From positions 29,950,977-30,014,976 of the forward strand of contig BRKX01000019.1 in NCBI GenBank assembly GCA_026008535.1: DNA of 64,000 nt, read 5' to 3'. A program made the position numbers and the translations under genes. This document shows, piece by piece, positions 48,517 through 59,707 of this stretch. Position 1 is the stretch's first letter; every line of letters starts with the position of its first letter. Under the pieces are notes generated by a model. That model saw nothing but the letters and a program-made list of their open reading frames with translations. It was not told the origin of the DNA and searched no databases. This DNA is from Perilla frutescens. Lineage: Eukaryota; Streptophyta; Magnoliopsida; Lamiales; Lamiaceae.

Positions 48517-49198
48517 AATTATTTATAATAAAATAAATTATTTAAAATATCTATTTTAACCCTATATATAAAACCTCTCTTTTCATCATAGCCCCTGGTT
48601 TTTACAGAAATTTTCTTTTGCTTTCAAAGTTCCTTACACAGCCCCCTCCCTCTAAAAATATTGATAGCATGTGCATGTCTTCCCTCCGTTGCTCCTTCTC
48701 GTATCTTTTCTATTCATTTAGTTCAAATCCTCTTCCAAAAATTAAAAAATCTATTTTTTATTTGCAATTCCATAAATTATAGTGATGGCAACTGACACGC
48801 TACAACAATGATGATAATGGAGAGGGAGAGTGAAGTTGTTGAGAAAAGATAAATTTGAGTTGCAAATTGTGGGAGATGATTGAGGATATTTCCAAATTTT
48901 TTCGATCATATTCAAAGATAAATGCAAGATTGTAATTATAATTTATGAAATTACAAATAAAAAAAATAAACTTTAATGAATAGAAGGGAGTAAAGAGGAA
49001 TGAACATCAAACGTGACATGCTATCAATATCTTGGGAGAGAGGGGGGAGAGAGGGCTGTGTCAGTGTGAGCAAAAGAAAGTTTTTGGAAAAAAAACCGTG
49101 GAGGGCTGTGAAAGAAAGAAAGAAAAGAGAAGAATAGAAGTATGTATAATGAGGGTCAAAATAGAGATTTCATGTACTTTATTTTATTATAAATAATT
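48517..49198. repeat. Long inverted repeat (about 260-bp arms)
   Basis: Arm 48517-48781 matches the reverse complement of 48937-49198 with scattered mismatches and small gaps. The outermost 18 or so bases (aattatttataataaaat) are identical. A transcript would fold into a long hairpin. Confidence 0.85.
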
Positions 49199-49369
49199 AG
49201 TATTCCACCTGTTGCACAAGATATCATATTTTAAAATTTTATAATATTGAGTAATTTAATATGATAAGAATAATTATATAATGAGACAATATATAATTGT
49301 TAAAATATTTATGTTTGGATACAACATTATGACAAAAATATGAATTCTAAAAATCACAATTTTTGGAGT

Positions 49370-49480
49370 ACTTCTATTTTTTAGTAGGGGAAAGGGAGCG
49401 CGGTAGATCTTGAACTCAGGAAACCCTTGCCTATCCGGTAAGTGACATATCTACCACAATAGATCTAATGTGACACCCTC
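49370..49480 (-). mobile_element. Possible tRNA-derived SINE fragment
   Basis: The minus strand has a box-A-like gtggtagatatgtcactta and a box-B-like gagttcaagatct at SINE-like spacing. No clear tail or target duplication was seen. Confidence 0.35.
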
Positions 49481-52400
49481 ATCTATCACAATAAACCTAA
49501 TGAGAACATGTGGCAAATAGGGTATTGTCCTAAGGGGTTGGCATGAATTCCCCATTGAACTCGAAGCGTCTTTCTTTTACAAAAGTGGTCTCAACAATTT
49601 GGATGTCCACAATGGTTCTTGGAATATTTCTTTATACATATAACATATTGTTAATTAATTTACAATTGAAAACATCATTGTCAAATTGTACAAATTATAC
49701 AAAATATTATAGTATCTATATTCTATAGGCAAAATGCATAGTTGAGTCCCTAATTTTTTTTAATTCAATCATTGTACCTTGTTGTCCTTAAGGCTCGAAA
49801 TTTCTTCATGATATTCAAGAACTTGCCACTTTAAAGGGCCCAATTCTAAAAATTTTAAAAGTACATAGATCGAAATATATTTTTTGGGCAAATATGAACT
49901 TAAGTCCTAAAGTTTGGTCATTTTCTAAAAATATCATACACTTAAAAAAATACCGAAAAATAACTATTTTTCAACTTTTTGCAAAAATGTCATCAGACCC
50001 ATTTTTGGGGATGAATTGGTGAATGGTTATATTGGAGTCGTTCGTGTAAAATGAGATATAAAATATTTTGTCCACCTCAACAAAAACGATATTATTTGGT
50101 AAATGATCTTAAAAAAGTATAATTTGTGTTCTTCAATTTATTGTCAAGAAAAGACCTATTCTTTTTCAATTTATTGCCCAATTTCTTATTTGATTGGTTG
50201 CCTAATTAGTTATTCCATTTCGCCACCGTCACTTGCTACAACCACCATGAATGGAGGAGCTACCACACCATATCTCATCATTGTCGTGTAAGACGACATA
50301 CTCTTCAATTCACAAACCCTATCCGTTCTGCAAGTTATAAGAGCTTTGTTTTGTGTCTCTCTCTCTCTCCCGCGTTCAAAACTTCAATTGTGGAAAGAGA
50401 GAATACGATTTTCTAAACTAAAATTGAACTCATTTTGTGTTTACTTAAATCATTTAATGTAAATATGTGTAACTTTTATTTGATTTAATTGTTAAGAATA
50501 TTATGCATGAAGATGAAATGGATATTTAACAATCACGTCATCTTTTGTTGAATGGAGTTTTAATGGTGTTAAATCTCGAAGATGGAGCCTTAAATTGATT
50601 TTTTTTATCATTCAGGCATTGAATCGATGAAATCCATCTTTCGAGCTTTGGATTGATAATTTATATTCTTTTGGATACATATATAATGATACATTTGCAT
50701 GAATTAATAGACCGAACTATTTTATTATTAAATTATGTTCATGAGAATTTTTAACACTTGTTAATGTGTTTAAGCTTGATCAAATTAGAATTATAATCCT
50801 TAATTATAAAAATAATATTTAACGATGTAAGAAAATGTAAGAAGATTTGTAATGATTATTTATAGAAAATATTTTTTTATGAACGGATTTATAGCTAATT
50901 AATTATAACACACATTAATTGTAAATTTGTAATATTATTTATTGAAAAATATTAATTATTGATTTGCCTTTTTTTTAACCTATTTGCATTGTATTAGATT
51001 ACACAATTTTGACTAAAAATGATTATTTTTACTATAACTTATATATATATATATTAAGATTAAGATTAAAATTAAGATATTATTTCATTTTATTTCTTAT
51101 TAATTATACCTAATTAATATTATTAATTGAGCAAAATAATTATTAAAAAAATCTTGATTTGGTAATTAGGGTGGTTTGGGCGTTAAAATTAAATTACTCT
51201 TTTACCTTGACTATCCTACTTGTAGATATAAGTAGGATATGATTAGAGTTTTTTTTTTTTTTTGTAAAATTACAATTAATTATTTTTATTATATAATTAT
51301 ATATTATGAGGCTATTCACAGTAAAACATAGATCATGAATAGGTTCATCTAAAAATAACCAAAATCAACCATGATCCACCATCCAGTCAATCTCCAACTA
51401 TATATTTAACAGTTGAAACAACACGACTAACACATCGTCTTAATTTTACAAACACAAGTTGTGTGTGTTAAAACAATTTTCATTAACAAAAATCTTGTAG
51501 TTTACTATAATTTGATCAAGAGATTAATATTATGTGAATGTGTGGTTATTTCCAATGATTCATATGAACTTTCAAGTACTCATCCCACAGACAATTAAGT
51601 GTAATTATATAGTTTATTGCCATTTTTTACAACTCAATGTTAAAGTTACGATTATATATATATTTTTATGTTAATTATGAACATATATATGGTGTATCCT
51701 TCAAGCTTTACAATGACACATGTTAACTATTTTTTTTTAATAAATAAAAGATATACAATTTAATCTAAAAAAAGGACTATATAAATTGGACCATCTAGAA
51801 TATATATTGGATTATATGATTTGTTTTTTTCTTAATTTTTAATATATGTATGAAATAGTGCAAATAGATTAATGAAATTGATGAAAAAATATCATTAAAA
51901 AAATAAAAAAATGTTAAAAGCATAGAGTATTTATGGCTTTATTGGTCAAACTCCATTAATTTTCCTAAGATAACTAAAATAATACCCGACTAAATTTATA
52001 TTGATAAGCTTAATTTGTGACTATCTATATAATTATAAATTAAGAATTTGTTCAATAATAATTATTTTGACAATGTTCCATAATTAAGAATTTTGGTTTC
52101 TTGTAGTGCATGGACTTGTCAATGTTTAAAAAAAAGTATGTTATAAAATTTAATATCAATATAATTTTTTAGTACACAATTTAAAAATCCAATTTTATAC
52201 AAATTCATAAAACATATATTTTTTTCATTTAAACACCATTTCTCTGTATTTTTTCTTTTAAACAATATTCATAAATAAAATTAAATTACCTAAAATCTAA
52301 ATGTCTATATTTAGCAATAAATTTATATTACACGAAATATAAGCATTTAAATGTATATATAAAATTTGTAGAACCTTTCTTTAATAGTTTAGAGTTTGTA

Positions 52401-54640
52401 ATATTTAGTAAATTTGGAGTGTGGTTTTTAATTATTAGAATTATGAATTAGTTTTATTATTCATCAAATTTATACAATATTTGAAATGAATAATATCTCA
52501 AATAAATTTGAAGCATACCTTTAACATGCCTATGAATTCATAACGCCTTATATGAATTCTTATAAATATATATGCCAAACTTAAAAATGCATGTATTTAT
52601 ATTTATATATACACATGTAATACACATACACATGTTTGATATAAATAAGTAACGTGTGTAAATTTTCAATAGACCTTAAATTTAAATTAATTTCATAGAA
52701 TTATGATCAATAACTAAAAAAATGTTTAAACTAAATAATAACTTGATAACTAATAACTTGATAGTACTATTGAGTAAATAAATATTCAATAAACAAAAAA
52801 TAAAAAGGACAGTGGAACTAAAACAAATAATAATAAATCTAACATTTTTTTCAAAAAAATTAAATAAATAAATCTAGCATGATAAATGATTTAATCATAA
52901 GCCAAAACTACAAATGTATATTTACACGACATAGCTTAATATATAAACAAAATTACTAATCAATCTCAATTAATTAAATTTGGAGTACAATCATAATGAT
53001 ATTGCAAACTCGTGATATTTCTCCAAAAATAGGGGAAAAATGAAAAGTACATTAGAAAAAAGACAAAACCAAGCAAAACCACTAAACTCTAATGGTGCCG
53101 CTCTTTTACCCGGAATTTGCTAACTCTTCACTTTGTCATTCATAACTCAGTCTCTCAGAATATCTCTCACTAAAATATTCTGAAAAAAGAAAAAGAAAAC
53201 AAAAACATTAGTGCATCCATCAAGTTTTTTGGTGAGTTCTTCTTCAATTTGGATTCGTCGACATAGTCTAATTCTGGAATGCTAACATTTGGAATGAGGT
53301 GTGATGGATGAAAGATTTGATAAAATAGATGCAACTATATATAATAGAGCATGAAGTGGTAAATTTGGAATGATGATAGAAATAATTATTAATTATATAA
53401 ATTTAAATCTGTTGATTGATTGATAATTTAAATATGATTCAATCTAGCTAATTATCTAACAATTCTCATTGATTGATAATTGAAAACGTGTTTTCATAGA
53501 TTGAGAATATAAATATGAATGTGTTAAATAAAGCTCACAAAATTTTGGATTTTTTTTCCATTCCAACAACAAAATAAACATGTTGAATGAAAATATAGTA
53601 TTTTAGAAAGAAAAAAAATGTATGATCGGCTCTTCTTCACAGTTTTGTTCGTCCCCTCTTTTTTGTCATTGCTCTTCTTTCTCTTTTACGGTGTTACCAG
53701 GGAGCACGTCATTTGTCGATGCATTTTCTTTTTTAATTATAATGGAATGAAGTCAATACTTCACAAATCTGATAGTGTGAAACATGACTATTAGAAATGC
53801 AAATATGCAAGCAAAAAATAGAATATAATAGTGATACTTAAAAGCACAAAAATATATAAAGACATTTTTCAATAAAATAAAAACTGATGAGGGGATGTGA
53901 TACAAAATGGATTCCACTAACCTTTATATATAATGGAAAAAAAAATCATTAATTAATATATATTTTAGGGTTTTGATTTGAGGTGATTAAGTATATTGAT
54001 TATATCTAATTAAGGTAAATGTGGAAATCAATTAATAAATAGTTAGGGGAATTTATGGGATTATTGAATTGATTTGGAAATATTTTAAATCCTAGTATTA
54101 GTGCACCTAATTATGATAAATTATAAACTAATTTAGCCTTTATGTATGCATGTAACACCTATCACTCTCGTTAGGTTTAGAATTAATTATTAATTGAATT
54201 GATCAAATTCAATACACAAATTAATTGATGATTGGTAATTTAATGTAATATTAATTAATTACATATTTCCAATTACGAAAATATGTTTTGAGTGAAAAAA
54301 AATGGCTTTTTTTAGGTATACTTATTTGTCTTTAAGATATTAAGATTAAAATTAAGAGTAAGATTAAGATTAAGAATTATCTAATTATTTAATTAATTAA
54401 AAATTATATATTTCCAGGAAATGTTAATTAGTTTTTATATTTTATCTCATATATCTTATTATATTATATTAATGGCATATGCAACAACACACACACGCAT
54501 ATGTTATATATATATATATTAAGATATAGTATTATCTTAAGTAGTTTATATATTATGTCATATATATATATATATATATATATCCTAGTATACATCTTAT
54601 TAATTAATATAATCATAAAATGGTATTAAATAAAACCAAA
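49481..54640. other. Interior of the 5.66-kb Helitron
   Basis: No reading frame with recognisable homology. A partial second copy of the Helitron 5' motif (gtggtttgggcgttaaaa) lies near 51170, with 'atatatattaagattaagatt' near 51045. A somewhat gene-like stretch at 53080-53270 (less AT-rich, CT-rich leader style) might be captured host sequence. Confidence 0.4.
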
Positions 54641-54684
54641 TTAAATTATTATATAAAAATAAATTTACTAAATTTAGTAAGTGG

Positions 54685-54699
54685 TTTTGGCGGGAAAAA
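54685..54699 (-). promoter_or_regulatory. E2F-type motif, Helitron 5' end copy 1
   Basis: The minus strand reads TTTTTCCCGCCAAAA, containing TTTCCCGC (consensus TTTSSCGC). A second identical site is at 54792-54806. The pair is about 1.8 kb upstream of exon 1 of lyase copy B. Activity is untested. Confidence 0.4.
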
Positions 54700-54791
54700 C
54701 TAAGTTTCTATTAAAGGCATAACTTCTTACTTTTATATATATAAAGATTAAATTATTACATAAAAATAAATTTACTAAATTTAGTAAGTGG

Positions 54792-54806
54792 TTTTGGCGG
54801 GAAAAA
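54792..54806 (-). promoter_or_regulatory. E2F-type motif, Helitron 5' end copy 2
   Basis: Identical to the site at 54685, 107 bp away, as a result of the tandem duplication. Confidence 0.4.
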
Positions 54807-54910
54807 TTAAGTTTCTATTAAAGGCATAACTTTTTACTTTTATATATATAAAGATTATGGAGGCTTTGATGAGTAATTTGAGGCTATATTTAGAATTACC
54901 CATGTTTTAT

Positions 54911-55526
54911 TTTAAAAGAAGAGGCCCACTTGTACTGGCCCATTTATCTTTATGCGCATATATATTGGCCAAAATTATTAATGAGAACTAAGTTATGACT
55001 GCGAATTTGAATTCCTCTTATTTTTCTTCTGCATCTCCCCCATTCCTTATAACATAAAAATTATAACTTTATTCCAGAATATTACAAAAACTTTATTCCA
55101 GAATATTACAAAAATACAGTAGTTCTCTACAAAATCATGTGACATGTTATGGAGATCCAAACACACGATTTCAAAATTGTGTAGAGAGTGCAAACGTGTG
55201 GTGGATTTTTTTTTTTAATTATTTATGCATTTGTTATGATAAATGTGATAAAACATCATTATTTTTTTCATCGTGCTACTAGATATTTTTATTTTACTAA
55301 ATATGATAAAACATTTACTATATTTATATATACATCAAAACCTAGAATATGATGATATGAAATTATACATACATGTATTAAGTAGTAAATATTTATTATA
55401 TATACTCACATATTTAATTATCGAGAGAGGGTTCGCCTCAAAATAAAAAAAACAAACAACATTAATGCGAACATGTAATAGACAGTTGTAAAAACGTGTG
55501 TTGCTTATCATAAACATCACACGTTT
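54911..55526. other. AT-rich spacer
   Basis: No gene is seen. A 24-bp perfect tandem duplication (ctttattccagaatattac...) lies at 55067-55114. Confidence 0.5.
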
Positions 55527-55636
55527 TTTCGTTCAGATAGGTATGGCTTAGTGGTGGAGTGAGGTTGCTTGGAGACCAAATGTCATGAATTCGAATCTTC
55601 TCAATACCACAGGTCGGATGTGTGAGTAAAAAAAAA
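55527..55636 (+). mobile_element. tRNA-derived SINE with target duplication
   Basis: Box-A-like tggcttagtggtggagtg and box-B-like gaattcgaatc are followed by gtgtgagt and an A-rich tail. Direct repeats aacatcacacgttt flank it (55513-55526 and 55637-55650), confirming a retroposed insertion. The same family as 30820-30883. Confidence 0.8.
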
Positions 55637-55650
55637 ACATCACACGTTTC

Positions 55651-56573
55651 TTCACTTTTGTATTTTTTTAAAATAAATTGTTGAATCTTCAAAACATATT
55701 ATATATATATATATATAAATTAAAATGTGTGTTATTTTCAAATGTTCAATATATATTTTCAAATTTTACTAACTCTTTGTGTGTAAGATGTGATTGACTT
55801 TTTTCAAAGTTTGAGTAAAGATAAAAGAGCCTTTTACACCTTATCTTTTGTTAGAAAATAATTGATCTACATCCTTAGCTATAAAAGAAGTTTTGAAGTT
55901 GCTTTCAGCTATTTTAATTTTTTCCTTCCGAAAGTAAAATAAAATTAGAAATCAACAAAAATATAAATCTTTTTTTTTTTTTTATCATAATAGGATTTAT
56001 TTTTCTTCCTTTTTAATTGTATGGGAATGGGATTCTTATAAAACATGGAAGAATTCAACATTTAATGTCAGATTACCTTATCTTTTTGTCAATCAACTTT
56101 TTACCAAAATATTCTTAAAATCGCACAACCGGCTTTGAACAATAGTACTAATTAGAATTTCCAAAAATTAAGAAATAGCAAAATCTAAACAAATTAATTA
56201 AATATCCAAATATCTAACTCCTATCATATACTAATATACCTATTCTGCACGCCAAGCAAATTAATAGTCCACGATAAATTACAATAATTTTTTTCTAAAT
56301 CTAACCCTTCGATTTTCACCCTCCTTGTTTGATAAATCTGAATAAAAACCTTCGGTTATGGGCACAGGATTATATCTTGACTCTAATATATAAATGAATG
56401 TATAATATGATTCAAGCTCGACCTTTTTTTGGCCTTAACAAAAAGAGGGGTATAATTTATTATATGTTCCATATTTTTTTCGTGTTGTTTAAGTATTAAA
56501 TACAAAGAAGTTGGAAAAATTGGAAGTGAAGTAAAATAAAAAATAAAAAATTATAGCAAAGCAAATAAATTAT
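55651..56573. other. Upstream flank of lyase copy B
   Basis: Bases 55925-56300 are homologous to 29170-29476 plus 33023-33070 in copy A, and include the uninterrupted Helitron target site near 56247. No coding exon is visible. Confidence 0.6.
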
Positions 56574-57608
56574 ATGGTATATATTTTATTTCCTACAATG
56601 TATGCTTTTCTGAGCTGCTTCGTGAATCAAGTGAAGCAAGCTGCAGCGATATACGTTATCACCGTTTTGCTATTAAGGTTTGTCAACACTATCCTTTGTA
56701 AATTACATGTATAATTAGTTATTTTTATTTGGTTGAATATTGTGAAATTTCCATATGGCATTATCAATAATCTTTTTGTTCTTGTTTTAGTAATATTATA
56801 TATTTATATATATATATGTATCATTCTGTATTATGTGCTCATGAATTTTAGCATACAGTTTGTGTCATTCGACATATGTAAATTTATCCTTCAAATCAAG
56901 AATATTATAAGATAAATTATTGAATTGTATAGTAAAATGCAATAAAGGTTTACGGTCTTGAATGAATGTGTCACTTCTCAAAAGAAAATTTGTGCAAAGT
57001 CTGACGTCGATTGATTGCTGATAAGAGTCATGACTATTTTTTAGCATACACTAGTTATTTCAATATATAAATTGCTAATAAAAATAGAGCATTGTCGTTG
57101 ATGATTATTTTCAAAAATCTCAATTCGACGTACAAATTAGAAACCCAACCAATTTGGACTAACATTTATACATCATTCGAGTCCTTCTCATGTATATTCG
57201 ATTTTGAGAAAATTCTATGGGTATTATAGTAACTTCAAGTTGTGAACATGAATTTTTTTTCTAAAAAAAACTTTTGTTTTATCCTTTCCAAGCAGCAGAG
57301 ACGACATTAATTGTCTTCACTTCCCTATACTTCCGTTCTTCTTTCTTTTTATTTGTTTGTATAAATATTTCATATTAAGTTTAATTTTGTTACTATTATT
57401 TGTTAAGTTTTTTTTTTGTCATATAACTAACTCGTTACCTCCACTCTTGAGTGTATTTCCTTTCTCCCATTAATAAATTTAGGGTTTATAATATTAACTC
57501 TCGTATGAAAAATTAATTTTTTATTCTTGTGATGTGAAATTATTTTCATCCATTCTTACAGTTTACTTTTTATGTTGATTTTTTTTAATATTATGGATTG
57601 TTTTTTCG

Positions 57609-57826
57609 GATCAGATTCTCTGTTGCAATTCCTATTCCATTTGGTGTTGCATAACTATAATTTTTTTTTTAATTTTTTTCAAAAAAATATTAATATACCC
57701 TAATTGGGAGTGGATGAACCCTAAAGGGAAAATTTTAATTAAATAAAATCATAATAAATTAATTTTTTTTTAAATGAAGGTTTGGAACAGAAAATGTAAT
57801 AGGAAATGTAACAGATGATCTGGTGT
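57609..57826. mobile_element. Short inverted-repeat MITE (copy 2)
   Basis: The left end ggatcagattctctgttgca pairs with the reverse complement of the right end (accagatcatctgttaca), about 45 bp in all. It is homologous to 35582-35802. It lies in intron 1 of copy B, whereas the other is in intron 2 of copy A, so the two are independent insertions. Confidence 0.6.
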
Positions 57827-57982
57827 GTTTTTTTTTATAGGTTTTTGTAATTGTATTTGCCAATTATTACTTGGTTTTTATTTTGTTAAATAGTATATCG
57901 TATTTGCTATAGCTGATAATTTGATTAAACATTTGTATTTTTAAATAATGTTTAGCTTTAAACAAGTACTACTACTATTTAT

Positions 57983-58064
57983 CAGTGATTGCAATATATT
58001 TTATCAACTTCTAAAGTTATTTTCAGTGATTGCAATATATTTTATCAACTTCTAAAGTTATTTT
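57983..58064. repeat. Perfect 41-bp tandem duplication
   Basis: Two adjacent identical copies beginning cagtgattgcaatatatttt, in intron 1 of lyase copy B. Confidence 0.9.
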
Positions 58065-58584
58065 CAACTTTCTATAAATTTGTATTGTCTTAAAAAAAAA
58101 CTTTCTATAAATTTGTACAGTATATCATTATTAATTAGTTGGGACCCTAAACAATATTTATGGTTCCGCCACAACAAGTTGTTGTGGCATAGACTTTCCA
58201 TCGATTTTATATCAATTTGCAAATATTAAAAAGTTTGTTAATTAAATTGCTAAAATTAATTGATAGTGTTAGATTAAATGCAAAAGGTGTCAAAATAAAT
58301 TTCATGTATTATTTTAAAGAATTGATGGAGAATATTGTATTGTGTGGTGAACAGCTTGGAGAAATCGTCTGGAAATGGGCTGTTGCGGCTACAGATTCAG
58401 AAGGATCATGTAAGATTTTTTTTTTTTTCAATTATCCTTTTATTTATTTGGGCAAAGCAATTAATTAATAATGATCATCAGCTCATTACTTAACATATCA
58501 ACTACATCAATTAATATCATAAGAAAACGATTTATCTTTAGTGTACGTAGTTGCCTTAAAATGTATTCACATACAGTGATTGTC

Positions 58585-58585
<1 letters not shown>

Positions 58586-58668
<83 letters not shown>

Positions 58669-58684
58669 TATTATTATTATTATT
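58586..58684. repeat. AAT/ATT microsatellite forming a palindrome
   Basis: About 27 aat units are followed directly by five to six att units, so the right end can fold back on the left. An asparagine-rich open frame over it is an artefact. Confidence 0.9.
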
Positions 58685-59597
58685 TTATATATGTGTCCAT
58701 TATCTGAATTATATAGTGGTATGGTATATTACTCAAAATTTTAGTAGTGGTATTATTTGAAATTTGTGTTTATTTTTCATTAGTACGCATGCCACACGCT
58801 CCACAAAGTGTAAATGTTCAAGTCCACTAGTTTATTGTTGTTCAATATAAACATATTATAAATAAATCTAGTGATGCTTAATTTGATACCTCTTAGTTCT
58901 TAAATGAAAGACTTAGGGCATGTAGACTTTTAATTTGATATTTTTTTTAACTCTAACTAATTATTTTTTTTATTTATTTTGACGGGTTTGGATTGGGTTT
59001 GAGGGCCGACTCGGCCGTCTAACTTACCCCAACTCCTCTAACATAATTGATCTGTTTCTTATTTGGTTTGGCTAAGCTACATCATTTAAAACCTTACAAG
59101 TTGTAAAGGAATATCAATAACATTAATTTAATTAATATTTGAACCACGATAGTAATAACCAACTATATTTTAATAAATAATGATTTTTTTCCCTTGCTTT
59201 AACGTAGCAACTTTGGGTCTTTTTCTTCAACGTAACAAAATAGAAATTGATGTAAATACTTTACCGCAAATTAAAGTAAAAAAAAAAAACATATTTGACA
59301 ACTTGCATATAGATTATGAGGAGTTTGTGTGGGATTTTTTTGCGGGTTAAAATTCATAAATGGATCAAGATCATGTGAATTCAAATACAAACAAAATTAT
59401 AAATATATCATTAAATATGAGTTTAGATTTAAATTTTGAACTGTAAAATAGTCTCAAACAAATTTTTATCATACATTAATTATTTATTAATTAATTAATT
59501 AATAAGGGAAAGTACATTTAACGTTTGCTTCCGGCAACCTACCTAATTAAGTCCTTATTATCTACATATTAATTAAATAGAGAGAAAGTGGTTGTGT

Positions 59598-59612
59598 GTG
59601 TATATATATGTC
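59598..59612 (+). promoter_or_regulatory. TATA-box candidate for the proximal promoter of copy B
   Basis: gtgtatatatatgtca lies about 60 bp upstream of the ATG at 59669, preceded by a normal promoter-like stretch and followed by a short CT-containing leader. Confidence 0.45.
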
Positions 59613-59668
59613 ACATTTCTCTCTAGATAAACGAGAGTTAGATAGAAGTAATTAACAAACACATTATC

Positions 59669-59707
59669 ATGTCTGCTTCTGTGAAATTGACTGTTGAAGA
59701 TGACGAG
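59669..59707 (+). other. Alternative first exon of lyase copy B
   Basis: ATG followed by 12 codons (SASVKLTVEDDE) ends at a donor gag|gtaata, in phase with the exon at 59825 (MVLDNGLLQL). It fits the cytosolic-type N-terminus seen in many plant PL4 proteins and would give a product without the hydrophobic leader encoded by 56574-56677. Confidence 0.65.

Larger units (their letters stand above)
49197..54854 (-). mobile_element. Non-autonomous Helitron, 5.66 kb, inserted in the MULE
   Basis: On the minus strand it starts TCTTTATATATATAAAAG (54854, preceded by A) and ends with hairpin-like ttgtgcaacagg, then tggaata, then CTAA followed by T (49196). Joining the flanks restores ttattataaataA^Ttatggaggc. 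That matches the other arm of the host MULE (reverse complement ttattataaataattgtggaggc) with one difference, which proves the boundaries and the A^T target. No Rep/helicase frame is present. The interior is AT-rich and holds a SINE-like segment and fragments with no recognised homology. The 5' end is duplicated in tandem. Confidence 0.85.
54641..54854 (-). repeat. 107-bp tandem duplication of the Helitron 5' end
   Basis: Copies 54641-54747 and 54748-54854 are almost identical, differing at only a few bases. Each carries TTTTGGCGGGAAAAA (54685 and 54792) and ends in ...tatatatataaaga, so two equivalent 5' termini lie in tandem. Confidence 0.9.
48471..54901. mobile_element. MULE foldback element, split by a Helitron
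   Basis: The outer ends are GGGTAATTCTAAACATAG (48471) and its inverted counterpart ...ctatatttagaattaccc (54901). They are flanked by a perfect 9-bp direct repeat atgttttat at 48462-48470 and 54902-54910, the Mutator-type target duplication. After removing the Helitron (49197-54854) the element is 773 bp: long arms (48471-48781 and 48937-49196 plus 54855-54901) around a loop of about 155 bp. It encodes no transposase. The arms pair well along their whole length, including the catagccc... and attgatagcatgt stretches. Confidence 0.88.

Noticed and set aside
58471..58707. Open frame with a long asparagine run
   Set aside because: It is only the translation of the AAT microsatellite; no homology, no splice context.
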